DNA of 64,000 nt from an uncultured Tropicimonas sp. (lineage in GTDB: Bacteria; Pseudomonadota; Alphaproteobacteria; Rhodobacterales; Rhodobacteraceae): the NCBI GenBank assembly GCA_947495685.1, contig CANLZY010000009.1:62001-126000 (forward strand), read 5' to 3'. The position numbers and the translations under genes are program-made. Under the pieces are notes generated by a model. That model did not search any database and was not told where the DNA came from. It saw only the letters and a program-made list of their open reading frames with translations. Shown here in pieces: positions 17,181 to 27,298 of the stretch; position 1 is the stretch's first letter; each line of letters starts with the position of its first letter.

Positions 17181-19427
17181 TCACTCGGCTGCTTGTCCGA
17201 GTTCGATTGCCATCGGCAATCTTATCTCCGCCATCGCACCTCGGTGCGCATTCCCTTCGAACACGGGCGCGTCGATCAGATCCAACGTTCCGCCGTGTTC
17301 TTCGATAATCTTCTTGACGATGGGCAGGCCAAGACCTGTCCCCTTGGCCCGAGTGGTCACGTAGGGCTCGAACAGCCGCCCGCGATCCTCGGGCAGGCCG
17401 ATGCCATTGTCCGAAATCCGGATCACGGCCTGGCTCCCTTCTGTCACCAGGGAAACCCGGACCTCTGGCACATAGCCGTCCGGAATTCCCTTTTCCTCCA
17501 GGCTTTCAATCGCCTCACCGCCATTCTTGATCAGGTTCGTCAACGCCTGCCCGATCATGGTCAGGTCCACCAGAACCGGCGTTGTCGTGTCCGGCAGGTC
17601 CCAGCGAAGCACCTCGCCCAGCTGTTGGCGTTGCAGCGTCACGGCATCCGTCACCAGCTTTGTCAGATCGGCGTCCTGTCTATCCGGTTCCGGCATCCGG
17701 GCGAACTTCGAGAATTCGTCCACGATGCGGCGCAAGTCGTTGGTCTGGCGCACGATCACGTCGGTCATTGCGGTCAGGGTCTCGGCGTCTTCCGTGTCCA
17801 GCTTGCGCGCGAACTTGCGCTTCAACCGCTCCGCCGACAGCTGGATCGGGGTCAGCGGGTTCTTGATCTCGTGGGCGATCCGGCGTGCCACGTCCCCCCA
17901 CGCCGCCAGACGCTGTGCGGAAACAAGCGCGGTGACGTCATCGAAGGCAACCACGAAGCCCTCCAGTTCGCCATCGATCGAACGCCGCTCGGCCAGTCGC
18001 ACCAGCAGGTTTTCCAGCTTTCCATCGCGGGTGATCCGAATTTCCTCCTGGGTCACACCGCGATCACCGCCGCGCAACTGCGCGAGGACACCGGCAAATT
18101 CCGGCACGGTCTTGGCCAGCGCGTCATGGTGGTCCCCCGCATCGGCGTCCAGTTCCAGCAGGCGCACGGCCGCCGGATTCATGAAATCAACCCGGCCGTC
18201 CGGGTCGAGCCCGATCACGCCGGCGGTGATCGAGGTCAACACGGTTTCGAACAAACGCCGCCGATCCTCGATCTGGGCATTGGTCTCCAGCAACGTCTCG
18301 CGTTGGGCGCGCAATTGCCGCGTCATCTGGTTGAAGACCCGCCCAAGGGTCGAAATCTCGTCGTCGCCCTCTTCCTCCCGCACCTGCACCGACAGATCGC
18401 CTTCGCCCACCCGCTCGGCCGCCCCGGCAAGCTGCCCGATGGGGCGTGACAGGCGTTCGGCAAACCACAGCCCCATCCAGATCGCGGCCAATATCAGGAT
18501 CACGGCAAACCCGAGGTACAGCAGCGAGAATTCGAACAGGATGCGCCCGCGTTCATTTTCCAACTGCGTGTAGAGACGTATGGATTCCTGAGTCTCGTCC
18601 AACAGCGCAAGGATATCGCCATCGACATCCCGGCTGACGTAAAGATAGCGATCCACGAACGCCGACAGCTTGATCAGTGCCCGGAATTCGTTGAAATCCC
18701 AGTCCTCTATGATCACCGTCTCGCCGCTTTCCGCTGCGGCGATATCGGCGGCACTGGGTTCTTCGAAGTCGAACAGGTAGGAGCGCTCCCCGCGAGCCCG
18801 GATTTCTCCCGAGGAATCGATCACATAGGCCTCGCGCAAGCCGCGTTGTACCTGGCTCTGGCCCTGGGTCAGCACCTGGCGGACTTCGCCGTCCGACAGG
18901 GCAATCCGGGTGGAGCGCGCGACGTTCAGATAGGTCGCCAGAACGCCGGCGTCGGCCTTCAGGTCGCGGACGTGTTCCTGCTCGTAGGCCTGGGCCGCCG
19001 ACAGCGAGGCGCCCACCACGTTGCGCACCCTGTCGGAAAACCAGCCTTCGAGGCCGATATTGATTGTCAGCCCGGCAAAGATCGCCACCAGCACGGCCGG
19101 CACAAGCGCGATCAACGCAAAGGCGCCAGTCAGGCGCATGTGCAGCTTGGAGCCAGCAGATTCGGCCCGTCGCGCCGAAACCATTGCCAGAACCCGGCCA
19201 AGAACCAGCGCAGCAACCACCAGCACGTAAACGAGGTCGGTCAGCAGTATCAGGCGCAACGCCGGCGATCCGGCACCCTGCCCCAGCGGCCCCATCAGGT
19301 AGAAGGTCGAGATGACGAGGATTGGCCCCAGCACGACCAGCGTAAAGGTCGCGACGTTCTGCACGCCCCGCTGCCGTCGCAGCCGGGAGAGTCCGTCCCA
19401 GTTGAACCGCATGGTTGCGCCTGACAC
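17181..19427 (-). CDS. ntrY: Sensor histidine kinase NtrY
   Basis: A 748-residue membrane sensor kinase. Four hydrophobic segments occur in the first ~320 residues (the last being FAVILILAAIWMGLWFA) with a large periplasmic loop between the third and fourth. HAMP and PAS domains follow. The H-box [18 protein letters not shown] is near residue 515 and its His is the phosphorylation site; N-box LIKNGGEAI, G-boxes DNGIGLP and GTGLGLPIV complete the kinase. Starts at GTG (19427) or at the ATG five codons later. It ends 25 nt before ntrX. A 116-bp gap to ntrC can hold a separate promoter. Confidence 0.95.
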   Translation of the reverse strand: MSGATMRFNWDGLSRLRRQRGVQNVATFTLVVLGPILVISTFYLMGPLGQGAGSPALRLILLTDLVYVLVVAALVLGRVLAMVSARRAESAGSKLHMRLTGAFALIALVPAVLVAIFAGLTINIGLEGWFSDRVRNVVGASLSAAQAYEQEHVRDLKADAGVLATYLNVARSTRIALSDGEVRQVLTQGQSQVQRGLREAYVIDSSGEIRARGERSYLFDFEEPSAADIAAAESGETVIIEDWDFNEFRALIKLSAFVDRYLYVSRDVDGDILALLDETQESIRLYTQLENERGRILFEFSLLYLGFAVILILAAIWMGLWFAERLSRPIGQLAGAAERVGEGDLSVQVREEEGDDEISTLGRVFNQMTRQLRAQRETLLETNAQIEDRRRLFETVLTSITAGVIGLDPDGRVDFMNPAAVRLLELDADAGDHHDALAKTVPEFAGVLAQLRGGDRGVTQEEIRITRDGKLENLLVRLAERRSIDGELEGFVVAFDDVTALVSAQRLAAWGDVARRIAHEIKNPLTPIQLSAERLKRKFARKLDTEDAETLTAMTDVIVRQTNDLRRIVDEFSKFARMPEPDRQDADLTKLVTDAVTLQRQQLGEVLRWDLPDTTTPVLVDLTMIGQALTNLIKNGGEAIESLEEKGIPDGYVPEVRVSLVTEGSQAVIRISDNGIGLPEDRGRLFEPYVTTRAKGTGLGLPIVKKIIEEHGGTLDLIDAPVFEGNAHRGAMAEIRLPMAIELGQAAE

Positions 19428-19543
19428 CGTTCGCCCCGTGATGTTAATGCCACCCAGATCTGGTAAGATCCGGGCTGCTGAACCGCCATATTCCGTGATC
19501 GTTCCGAAGGGCGTGCCTTCGATGTCACGGCTCTGTTGCGGTT

Positions 19544-20920
19544 TTACATCAATTTGCGGCGTCGTGTCACGCGAATATCGAGGTCAGTGATCTTCTTGCG
19601 AAGGGTATTTCGGTTGATGCCCAGAAGATCGGCACATTTCGCCTGATTTCCGCCGGTTGCGTCCAGTGCGATCTCGATCAGGGGGATTTCGACCTCTTTC
19701 AGGATGCGCTGGTACAGGCCCGGAGGCGGCAAGACTCCGCCGTGCAGGTCGAAATACCGGCGCAGGTGCTTTCCGACCGAGGCCGACAGCTTCTCGCCAT
19801 CGCCGCCGCCGACCAGCGGCTCGATCTCGGGTTGGTTGCCCAACACCATCTCCACGTCGGCGCGCCCGATTTCCTCTCCGGGCGAGGTCAGCACCAGCCG
19901 GCGGATGGTATTTTCCAGTTGCCGCACGTTTCCCGGCCAGCTGTAGGCCCGGATCAGGTCCATGGCCGAGACCGCAAACCGCCGGGTTCCGGCACCGCTG
20001 CGCTCGCCACGGGCCAGGAAGTGTTCGGCCAGCAACGGGATGTCATCCACCCGTTCCCGCAGGCTCGGCACGTTCAGGGTCACGCCGCCAAGGCGATAGA
20101 ACAGGTCCTGCCGGAAGCTGCCGTTTTCCATCCGCTGCATCAGGTCGCCCTGGCAGGTCGCCATGATCCGAGGCGCGGTATCGGTCAGGGTGTCCAGCAT
20201 CCGCACGATGCGGCCCTGGGTTTCCAGGTCAAGGTCCCCGACCTCGTCAAACAGGACAGACCCGCCACGCGCCCTGGCCAGGACAGTCGAGGGACCGTCC
20301 AGCGAGCTCAGCTCCTCGGCCCCTGCCACGACGAACGGCAGCGTGCGGCGGTCGGAAAAATCGTGGATGGCGCGGGCGATCAGGGATTTTCCGGTGCCGG
20401 ACTCGCCGGTGATCAGTACCGTCAGGTCGGTGTTCATCACCCGCGCGACCAGCCGGTAGAGCTTTTGCATCACCGGGGTACGCCCCACGAGCGGCAGATC
20501 GTCGGAGGCGACGCCCGCAGTGTCCTCGGCGGGCGGTCGCGTCAGGTTGGCGCGCCGCTTTGTCTCCAGCGCCTTTGCCGCCCGCTTCATCAGGTCCGGC
20601 AGGTCGAAGGGCTTGGGCAGATAATCGTAGGCGTCCGCCTCGGCGGCCTGGATCGCCGTCATGATGGTGTTCTGGGCCGAAATCACGATGACCGGCAGGC
20701 CCGGACGTTCCGCCGTGATCTTGGGCAGGGTCTCCAGGCCGTTGCCGTCGGGCATGATGACATCCGAGATCACCAGGTCGCCCTTGCCCTCCTCGACCCA
20801 CCGCATCAGCGTGACCAGCGATGATGTGGCGTGGACCTTGCAGCCTGCCCGGGTCAGCGCCTGGGTCAGCACGGTCCGGATTGTGCGGTCGTCGTCAGCG
20901 ACTAGAACTGTCCCGTCCAT
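19544..20920 (-). CDS. ntrC: Nitrogen regulation protein NtrC (lacks GAFTGA)
   Basis: A 458-residue response regulator. The receiver domain has DDD at 10-11 region and phosphoacceptor Asp53; P-loop GESGTGKS at 172-179; Walker B VLFDEVGD at 222-229; a C-terminal Fis HTH ([21 protein letters not shown]). The segment between them ([24 protein letters not shown]) is about 15 residues shorter than in enterobacterial NtrC and has no GAFTGA loop. Rhodobacter capsulatus NtrC shows the same deletion and activates sigma70 RNA polymerase, so this protein is expected to be sigma54-independent. Directly downstream of ntrB (2-nt gap). Confidence 0.96.
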   Translation of the reverse strand: MDGTVLVADDDRTIRTVLTQALTRAGCKVHATSSLVTLMRWVEEGKGDLVISDVIMPDGNGLETLPKITAERPGLPVIVISAQNTIMTAIQAAEADAYDYLPKPFDLPDLMKRAAKALETKRRANLTRPPAEDTAGVASDDLPLVGRTPVMQKLYRLVARVMNTDLTVLITGESGTGKSLIARAIHDFSDRRTLPFVVAGAEELSSLDGPSTVLARARGGSVLFDEVGDLDLETQGRIVRMLDTLTDTAPRIMATCQGDLMQRMENGSFRQDLFYRLGGVTLNVPSLRERVDDIPLLAEHFLARGERSGAGTRRFAVSAMDLIRAYSWPGNVRQLENTIRRLVLTSPGEEIGRADVEMVLGNQPEIEPLVGGGDGEKLSASVGKHLRRYFDLHGGVLPPPGLYQRILKEVEIPLIEIALDATGGNQAKCADLLGINRNTLRKKITDLDIRVTRRRKLM

Positions 20921-20922
20921 CG

Positions 20923-22011
20923 TCAGGTCTCCTCGTTTTCATTGGGGTGCGTGTCCTTTGGGGCCACGGCAAGCGAGATGCGGAACACGGTCCGCCCGGG
21001 AACCGAATCCACGGTGATCCATCCCTTGTGGTCGGCGATGATCTTGCTCACCAGCGCCAGCCCCAGCCCGGTTCCGTTTTCATGGCCAGACACGAAGGGT
21101 TCAAAAATGTCGTCGGAAATCTCGGGCGGCAGGCCCGGGCCGTCATCGATGATCTCCACCTGCAACGGAACCCGGGCCGCCGTGTCGCCCTTGCGGCGCA
21201 CCCGTAGCGACGGTTCATAAAAGGTGTGGATCCGGATCGTGCCCGGCGCCCCACCAGAGGCCTGGGCGGCGTTCTTGAGCAGGTTCAGGAACACCTGCAA
21301 CAACTGGTCGCCATCGCCATAGGTTGGCGGCAAGGACGGGTCGTAATCTTCGACGATCTTCATGTGGGCCGCGTAGCCCATCACCGCCGACTTGCGGGCG
21401 CGGTCCAGAAGGTCGTGAATATTCACCGGCTTTAGCTGTGGAGGGCGCAGGTTGCCGAATTGCTCGACCTGGTCCAGCAGTTTCACGATCCGCCGGGTTT
21501 CCTCGACGATCAGGTCGGTCAGTTCAAGATCTTGCTTGGGCAGGTTCATCGACAACAATTGTGCCGCGCCGGAAATGCCCGCCAGCGGGTTCTTGATCTC
21601 GTGTGCCAGCATCTCGGCCATGCCGATGGCAGATTTGGCCGCCTTGTCCGCCGACATCGAGCGGCCAAGGCGCCCGGCAATCTCGCGCGGAGAAATCAGG
21701 AACAAGACCCTGTCGGTATCCATCGAGATCGGCGCGATCTGGATGTTGCACTGCACCGGTGCGCGCTCGCCGGTGCCCACGTCCACATCGTTGACGAAGA
21801 TCGGCGACCGGTTCTTGCGCACCCGTTCCAGGGCGTCCTCAACCGGCGCGTCGATCGCCAAACGGTCATACACCAGATCTCCGGCCAGCGACTTGAGCGT
21901 CCGGTTCAGGAACAGTTCGGCGGCCGGATTGATCGCCGTGATCCGGTCCTGTGGGTCCAGCACCAGCGCCGGAATGGGCAGCGATGCCCAGATGACTCCC
22001 GATCCGGGCAT
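20923..22011 (-). CDS. ntrB: Nitrogen sensor histidine kinase NtrB
   Basis: A 362-residue soluble two-component kinase, the partner of NtrC. A PAS domain occupies about residues 5-110. The H-box [19 protein letters not shown] follows, then N-box NLLKNAAQA and G-boxes DDGPGLP and GTGLGLALV. Kinase versus phosphatase activity is set by PII proteins in this family. The ATG overlaps the dusB stop (TAATG), and its own stop lies 2 nt before ntrC, so dusB-ntrB-ntrC forms one translationally coupled operon. Confidence 0.96.
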   Translation of the reverse strand: MPGSGVIWASLPIPALVLDPQDRITAINPAAELFLNRTLKSLAGDLVYDRLAIDAPVEDALERVRKNRSPIFVNDVDVGTGERAPVQCNIQIAPISMDTDRVLFLISPREIAGRLGRSMSADKAAKSAIGMAEMLAHEIKNPLAGISGAAQLLSMNLPKQDLELTDLIVEETRRIVKLLDQVEQFGNLRPPQLKPVNIHDLLDRARKSAVMGYAAHMKIVEDYDPSLPPTYGDGDQLLQVFLNLLKNAAQASGGAPGTIRIHTFYEPSLRVRRKGDTAARVPLQVEIIDDGPGLPPEISDDIFEPFVSGHENGTGLGLALVSKIIADHKGWITVDSVPGRTVFRISLAVAPKDTHPNENEET

Positions 22012-23006
22012 TACGCGGCCTCCTGCGTTTCAGTGTCAAAGGCATCCGCGATCAGGCGCAGCACCTCGGTGGTGTCGGTTTCGGTCAACAGGCGGCGGCG
22101 CAGACCAAGGGGATCGCCGGCGTGGTCGAGGTACCAACCAAGGTGCTTGCGGGCCATCTTGTTGCCCAGCCCTGGTCCGTAGAATTCAAGCATCGCTTCG
22201 TAGTGATCTGACACCATGGCCACCAGCGCGGCGCCACGGGGCACTGTCGGGGCATCGGTGCCGAACAGATCGCTGGCGATCCGGGCCAACAGCCATGGCT
22301 GCCCCTGCGCGCCACGCCCCACCATCACGCCATCGGCGCCGGAGGCCGCGAGCGCCGCCCGCGCCGTGGTGCTGTCGACGATGTCGCCGTTGGCGATGAC
22401 CGGGATGCCGACTGCCGCCTTGACCTCGGCAATCGCCGCCCAGTCGGCGTGACCGGTATAGAATTGCTGCCGCGTGCGTCCGTGTATCGTGACCATCTGC
22501 ACGCCGGCGGCCTCGGCCCTGCGGGCAAGGTCTGCGGCATTCAGGCAGGAGGCATCCCAGCCCAGGCGTGTCTTCAACGTCACCGGGATGCTCACGGCGC
22601 CGATGACCGCCTCGATCAGGCTCAATGCATGGTCGAGGTCACGCATCAACGCCGACCCGCTGGCCCCGGCCCCGCCGGAACTGGTGACCCTCTTGGCAGG
22701 GCAGCCCATATTGATGTCGATGATCGCGGCGCCATTGGCCTCGACCATCCGGGCGGCCTCGGCCATCCAGTGTGCCTCGCGCCCGGCCAGCTGCACAGCG
22801 GTGTTGCCTTCGGTGAACCCAAGCTCGGCTTTCTCGCGCATCCCCGGACTGGCCTGCACCATTTCCTGGCTGGCGACCATTTCGGACACGACCAACCCGG
22901 CCCCGAACCGGGACACCAGTTGCCGGAACGGCAAGTCGGTTATCCCCGCCAGCGGAGCCAATAAGACCGGAGGCGAGAGGGTCAAGTCTGCCACGCAAAC
23001 CGTCAA
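22011..23006 (-). CDS. dusB: tRNA-dihydrouridine synthase DusB (NifR3)
   Basis: A 331-residue FMN-dependent tRNA dihydrouridine synthase. It has the barrel start APLAGITDLPFRQ, the catalytic-Cys motif NMGCPAKRV, TLKTRLGWD, HGRTRQQFYTG and the FMN phosphate segment NGDI...GVMVGRGAQGQPWL. It reduces specific uridines in tRNA. Known as nifR3 in Rhodobacter, where it heads the ntrBC operon exactly as here. The start is uncertain: TTG at 23006 has AAGGA 8 nt upstream and gives the family-typical N-terminus; GTG at 23033 is an alternative adding 9 residues. Confidence 0.95.
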   Translation of the reverse strand: MTVCVADLTLSPPVLLAPLAGITDLPFRQLVSRFGAGLVVSEMVASQEMVQASPGMREKAELGFTEGNTAVQLAGREAHWMAEAARMVEANGAAIIDINMGCPAKRVTSSGGAGASGSALMRDLDHALSLIEAVIGAVSIPVTLKTRLGWDASCLNAADLARRAEAAGVQMVTIHGRTRQQFYTGHADWAAIAEVKAAVGIPVIANGDIVDSTTARAALAASGADGVMVGRGAQGQPWLLARIASDLFGTDAPTVPRGAALVAMVSDHYEAMLEFYGPGLGNKMARKHLGWYLDHAGDPLGLRRRLLTETDTTEVLRLIADAFDTETQEAA

Positions 23007-23177
23007 GTGATTAATCCTTGTGCATCTGGGCACGTCCTACCGCGAAGCCCCCCGCACAACCAAGATACAAACCGCAGCAAAGTGCTGCGAAAACCGACTT
23101 TGCCTACTTTTTAGGCGCATTGACTGCGCGTCGGCTTGTCCGTTGCCCTGACTTCGGTCAGCTATTAGACGGATGGG

Positions 23178-24359
23178 ATGACCGAGCTGCCCAATCAATC
23201 ATCTGCAAACCCGACGGACCGCATCGTTGCCGCCCTCATCGTCGCCGCTGGACGCGGGGTGCGGGCCGGGGGGGATATTCCAAAGCAATATCAGGTTATT
23301 GCCGGGAAACCGGTGCTACGGCACACGGTGGACCGGTTTCGAGATCATCCCGATGTGGATGCGGTGGTGGTTGTGCTCAACCCCGACGATTCCGCGCTGG
23401 CGGACGCGGCGCTGCCCGATGACGTTGCGCGGGTGCCCGGGGGCGACAGCCGGGCGGCGTCGGTGGCCGCCGGGCTGGCCGCCCTGCCCGCCGGCACAAC
23501 GCATGTTCTGATCCACGACGGCGCCCGCCCTCTGGTGACCGACGCGGTGATCGATCGCGTGCTGGTGGCGCTGAAGTCCGCTCCGGGAGCGGCACCCGCA
23601 TTGGCAGTGACCGATGCGCTGTGGCGTGGGGGCGACGGGCGCGTTCTAGCGCCGACATCTCGTGACGGGCTGTTCCGGGCGCAGACGCCACAAGGGTTCG
23701 ACCTGTCGGCGATCCGTGCGGCCCATGCCGCCCACGCCGGGGACGCCGCCGACGATGTGGAGGTCGCACTGGCCGCCGGGCTGGACGTCACCATCGTCGA
23801 GGGGCATGAAGACAACATAAAGGTGACCCTGCCGGGCTGTTTTGCCCGTGCCGAGCGGTTGCTGACGAAAGGGCAGACGATGGATGTGAGGCTGGGCAAC
23901 GGCTATGATGTGCACCGGTTCGGACCCGGCGACCACGTGATCCTGTGCGGGGTCGAGGTGCCGCATCCGCGCGGATTGCAGGGCCATTCGGACGCCGACG
24001 TGGGGATGCACGCGATCACCGACGCGATCTATGGCGCGCTGGCGGATGGCGACATCGGCCGGCATTTTCCGCCGTCGGATCCGCAATGGAAGGGCGCGGC
24101 GAGCGAGATCTTCCTGCGGCATGCGGTGGACCGGGCCACAAACCGTGGCTTCCGCATCGGCAATGTCGATTGCACGCTGGTCTGCGAACAGCCGAAGATC
24201 GGGCCGCACGCGCAGGCCATGCGCACCGCCCTTGCAGACATCATGGCGCTGGAGGTCGGCCGGATCTCGGTCAAGGCGACCACCTCCGAACGGCTGGGGT
24301 TCACCGGTCGCGAGGAAGGCATCGCCGCCATTGCCACCGTGACGCTGGTGACGCCATGA
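23178..24359 (+). CDS. ispDF: Bifunctional IspD/IspF isoprenoid enzyme
   Basis: A 393-residue fusion of 2-C-methyl-D-erythritol 4-phosphate cytidylyltransferase (residues ~15-230; [16 protein letters not shown] nucleotide loop and HDGARPLV) and 2-C-methyl-D-erythritol 2,4-cyclodiphosphate synthase (from ~235; GNGYDVHRF with metal-binding Asp/His, [29 protein letters not shown]). It carries out the third and fifth steps of the MEP pathway. The fusion is common in alphaproteobacteria. The TGA overlaps the ATG of pgpA (ATGA). Divergent from dusB across 171 bp. Confidence 0.97.
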   Translation: MTELPNQSSANPTDRIVAALIVAAGRGVRAGGDIPKQYQVIAGKPVLRHTVDRFRDHPDVDAVVVVLNPDDSALADAALPDDVARVPGGDSRAASVAAGLAALPAGTTHVLIHDGARPLVTDAVIDRVLVALKSAPGAAPALAVTDALWRGGDGRVLAPTSRDGLFRAQTPQGFDLSAIRAAHAAHAGDAADDVEVALAAGLDVTIVEGHEDNIKVTLPGCFARAERLLTKGQTMDVRLGNGYDVHRFGPGDHVILCGVEVPHPRGLQGHSDADVGMHAITDAIYGALADGDIGRHFPPSDPQWKGAASEIFLRHAVDRATNRGFRIGNVDCTLVCEQPKIGPHAQAMRTALADIMALEVGRISVKATTSERLGFTGREEGIAAIATVTLVTP

Positions 24360-24856
24360 CCCCGACGCGCCTGATCACCACGTTCCTTGGTGCCGGTTTG
24401 CTGCGCCCTGCCCCCGGAACCTGGGGCACCGCGGCAGCCATTCCCGTCGGCTACCTGCTGCACGTGGTTGGTGGCTTTCCCCTGTTGGTCGCCGCGACGC
24501 TGTTGGTGTTTTTCGTCGGCTGGTGGGCCACCGCCGTCGAAACCCGCGGCAAGGACGACCACGACCCGTCGGAGATTGTCATCGACGAGGCCGTCGGTGT
24601 CTGGATTGCGCTGTGGCCGCTGTCGGGCGGGCTGTGGCATGCCGGGGTCGACCCTTGGGTCTTTCCCTATCCGGGCTGGATCGGCGCCTTTCTGATGTTC
24701 CGGTTGTTCGACATCTGGAAGCCCTGGCCGGTGTCCTGGGCAGACCGCAAGAGCACGCCGCTGGGCGTCATGCTGGACGACGTGATCGCCGGCGTCATGG
24801 CCGCGCTGGTCGTCTCGGTGGCCGCGTTCATTTCCCACACCTACTTCATGAGCTAG
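24356..24856 (+). CDS. pgpA: Phosphatidylglycerophosphatase A
   Basis: A 166-residue inner-membrane phosphatase that makes phosphatidylglycerol from its phosphate. Conserved segments: APGTWGT near the N-terminus, [14 protein letters not shown] with the acidic active-site residues, [17 protein letters not shown] and [14 protein letters not shown]. Three to four membrane segments. It overlaps ispDF by 4 nt and is followed 8 nt later by a related but degenerate gene. Confidence 0.94.
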   Translation: MTPTRLITTFLGAGLLRPAPGTWGTAAAIPVGYLLHVVGGFPLLVAATLLVFFVGWWATAVETRGKDDHDPSEIVIDEAVGVWIALWPLSGGLWHAGVDPWVFPYPGWIGAFLMFRLFDIWKPWPVSWADRKSTPLGVMLDDVIAGVMAALVVSVAAFISHTYFMS

Positions 24857-24864
24857 GCTTTCCC

Positions 24865-25353
24865 ATGCTGCGTGCCCTTTCCACCGTCGCCTTCATTGGC
24901 TGCATCCCGGTCTTCGGCCGGTTCCTGGCTTCGCTTGCGGGAGTCGTGCTGGCCTGTGCCATCTTTGCCATCACCGGCACGCCGGAGGCGGTTTTCGGAA
25001 TCTGGGCAGTCTGCCTGATCCTGACCGGCTTGGTGTTGCCGCGCGCGATTGCCGCCGGATATCCGCCACGGGAGGTCGTGATCGACCGCTTTGTCGGAGT
25101 CTGGCTGGCCATTGCTCCGGCAATCCCGCTGGTCACCATGATGGCCCGGGGAGAGATCCTGTTCGGCCTCATTGGCCTCGGGGTGCCGCTGATCCTGTAC
25201 AACCTGCTGCTGGCGGGCCCGTTGCGCCGCATGGGGTCAAGCGAGCGGTTGCTGTTCCGCATCGGCGATGACCTGCTGGCCGGGATCGTCACGCTGATGG
25301 TCTGTGTGGGCACGATGGTGGTGCTGTTTTCGATGATCGGAGGCAGCGCGTGA
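24865..25353 (+). CDS. PgpA-like membrane protein, degenerate paralogue
   Basis: A 162-residue membrane protein that looks like a diverged PgpA. EVVIDRFVGVWLAI matches [14 protein letters not shown] of the preceding gene, and RIGDDLLAGIVTLMV matches [13 protein letters not shown]. The first acidic residue after ID (E in PgpA) is R here, and the [14 protein letters not shown] motif is absent, so phosphatase activity is doubtful. The gene is intact, has hydrophobic segments in the same order, and its stop overlaps the GTG of the next gene (GTGA), so it is still expressed in the operon. It may be a non-catalytic partner of PgpA or a phosphatase of another specificity. Confidence 0.75.
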   Translation: MLRALSTVAFIGCIPVFGRFLASLAGVVLACAIFAITGTPEAVFGIWAVCLILTGLVLPRAIAAGYPPREVVIDRFVGVWLAIAPAIPLVTMMARGEILFGLIGLGVPLILYNLLLAGPLRRMGSSERLLFRIGDDLLAGIVTLMVCVGTMVVLFSMIGGSA

Positions 25354-25910
25354 CCGGCGAAAGGCCCCAGTATGCAGAGATCGCCGTCGTCAACGCGGAG
25401 CAACTGCTGGAACAGGCGCGCCGGCGGGGCCTGAGGGTCGCCACCGCCGAAAGCTGCACCGGCGGGTTGATTGCCGGCGCCATCACCGAGATCGCCGGGT
25501 CGTCCGACATCTTTGATCGCGGCTTTGTCACCTATTCGAATTCCGCCAAGCAGCAAATGCTGGGGGTCAAGGACACAAGTCTGACGACCCATGGCGCCGT
25601 TTCCGAAACCGTGGCCCACGAAATGGCCGAGGGCGCACTGGCGCGGTCAGAGGCCGACCTCGCGGTCTCGGTCACCGGCATTGCCGGCCCGGGCGGCAGC
25701 GAGCACAAGCCCGAAGGCAGGGTCTGTTTCGGGCTGGCCCGGCGCGGTCACATCACGGTCACCAAGACGGTGGAGTTTGGCCCGCTTGGCCGGGTGGCAG
25801 TGCGCCAGAGCACGGTGAACCATGCGCTTGATCTGCTGATCGGCGGGCTTCAGGACACTGCGCCGCCCCGCGATCGCAAGCCCCTGCCCGGCCCGAACAG
25901 CCCTCGCTGA
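25350..25910 (+). CDS. pncC: CinA C-terminal-domain protein, nicotinamide-nucleotide amidase
   Basis: A 186-residue stand-alone CinA_C domain. Conserved segments: ATAESCTGGLIAGAITEIAGSS with the catalytic Ser/Thr region, VTYSNSAKQQMLGV and AVSVTGIAGPGG. In this family the domain deamidates NMN to nicotinate mononucleotide for NAD recycling. The N-terminal MoCF-like half of full CinA is absent, as is usual in alphaproteobacteria. GTG start overlapping the previous stop. Confidence 0.9.
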   Translation: MTGERPQYAEIAVVNAEQLLEQARRRGLRVATAESCTGGLIAGAITEIAGSSDIFDRGFVTYSNSAKQQMLGVKDTSLTTHGAVSETVAHEMAEGALARSEADLAVSVTGIAGPGGSEHKPEGRVCFGLARRGHITVTKTVEFGPLGRVAVRQSTVNHALDLLIGGLQDTAPPRDRKPLPGPNSPR

Positions 25911-25964
25911 CGGCACGCCTTTCGGATTCACTTCCGCTCAATTTCGCGGCATTTGCCGCAGAAT

Positions 25965-25980
25965 CCGCCCCTCAGGGCGG
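25965..25980 (+). terminator. Hairpin after the ispDF-pncC operon
   Basis: CCGCCC-CTCA-GGGCGG is a perfect 6-bp stem followed by CAGTTTCGTC. It lies 55 nt beyond the pncC stop and before amtB. A short stem and a weak T-run make it a modest terminator candidate. Confidence 0.4.
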
Positions 25981-26106
25981 CAGTTTCGTCATCGCCCATG
26001 GTTTGATCGGCAATGGAAGCACTTGCTCCTTTTCTGAGCGCCGCCGGTCCGTTTCACACGCCGGAACGGCCACGCAAAGGTCGGCAAACGGATCAAAAGG
26101 GATGGG

Positions 26107-27291
26107 ATGGAAATGGTAGGAGCGGACACCGCGTGGATCATCGTCGCAACGGCGTTGGTCCTGTTCATGACATTGCCGGGGCTGGCGCTGTTCTATGGCG
26201 GGCTGGTACGGGCGCGCAACGTTTTGAGTGTCTTCATGCAGTGTTACGCGATCGCCTGCGCGATGAGCATCGCATGGCTGGCGTTCGGGTATTCCATCGC
26301 CTTTGGCGACGGCAATGCGATCTGGGGGGGCTTGGGCAAGATGTTCCTGCTGGACGTCACCGCCGACAGCCTGTCGGGCACCATCCCCGAAGTGCTTTTC
26401 TTTGCCTTCCAGATGACCTTTGCCATCATCACACCGGCATTGATCGTCGGTGCCTATGTGGAGCGGGTCGGCTTTGGCTTCGTTCTGTTGTTCTCCACCC
26501 TGTGGATGCTGCTGTGCTATGCACCGGTGGTCCACTGGATCTGGGGCGGAGGGTTCCTGTCGGATGGCGGCATCTTTGGCGAGGTCGGAACACGCGACTT
26601 TGCCGGCGGAATCGTCGTGCACGAGACTGCTGGCCTGGCGGCACTGATCGTCGCGGTCTTCCTTGGCCCGCGCCGCGACCGTCAAAAGCCGCCGCATTCG
26701 CCCGGCTTCGTGATGATCGGCGCCGCGATGCTCTGGGTCGGCTGGTTCGGCTTCAATGGCGGCTCGCAACTGGCCGCTGACGGCGGTGCAGCCATGGCCA
26801 TGACGGTCACCCACATTTCGGCCGCGGCCGCCTCGCTGACCTGGGCCCTGTGGGAAAAGATCAAATACGGCACACCGTCGCTTGTCGGCATGGTCACCGG
26901 CACCATCGCTGGCCTTGCCTCCATCACCCCGGCCTCGGGGTTTGTCGGTCCGGTCGAGGCGCTGATCATCGGTTCCATCGCCGGTATCCTCTGTCAGGAG
27001 GCCGTGACCCTGATCCGCAACGGGCTGAAGATCGACGACACGCTGGACGTCTTTGCGGTGCATGGCGTCGGCGGCATCTTCGGAACGATCATGATCGCGG
27101 TCTTTGGCGCTGGAACCTGGGCCGCCCAACTGGGCGCGCTGGCCATCGTCGGGGTCTTCACCACGGTGATGACCGTCGTCCTGGTGGTTCTGGTGCGCAT
27201 GGTGACGCCGCTGCGGGTCGATGCCGAAACCGAGACCAACGGTCTCGACCTCTCCGTGCACGGCGAGCGGGCCTACGACATCATTTCGTGA
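26107..27291 (+). CDS. amtB: Ammonium transporter
   Basis: A 394-residue Amt/Rh channel with about 11 membrane segments. Conserved features: GLALFYGGLVRARNVLS at the start, the twin pore histidines in FAGGIVVHETAGLAAL and VHGVGGIFGTI, and WFGFNGGS. It carries ammonium/ammonia into the cytoplasm. The ATG at 26107 has AAGGG upstream. No glnK (PII) gene lies next to it, although amtB and glnK are usually paired. Ntr control is likely given the family, but I found no convincing sigma54 site in the 196-bp leader. Confidence 0.95.
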   Translation: MEMVGADTAWIIVATALVLFMTLPGLALFYGGLVRARNVLSVFMQCYAIACAMSIAWLAFGYSIAFGDGNAIWGGLGKMFLLDVTADSLSGTIPEVLFFAFQMTFAIITPALIVGAYVERVGFGFVLLFSTLWMLLCYAPVVHWIWGGGFLSDGGIFGEVGTRDFAGGIVVHETAGLAALIVAVFLGPRRDRQKPPHSPGFVMIGAAMLWVGWFGFNGGSQLAADGGAAMAMTVTHISAAAASLTWALWEKIKYGTPSLVGMVTGTIAGLASITPASGFVGPVEALIIGSIAGILCQEAVTLIRNGLKIDDTLDVFAVHGVGGIFGTIMIAVFGAGTWAAQLGALAIVGVFTTVMTVVLVVLVRMVTPLRVDAETETNGLDLSVHGERAYDIIS

Positions 27292-27298
27292 TGCAGGC

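Noticed and set aside
25911..26106. sigma54 promoter upstream of amtB
   Set aside because: Closest match GGAAGCACTTGC has only 8 bases between GG and GC rather than 10; NtrC here lacks GAFTGA anyway.
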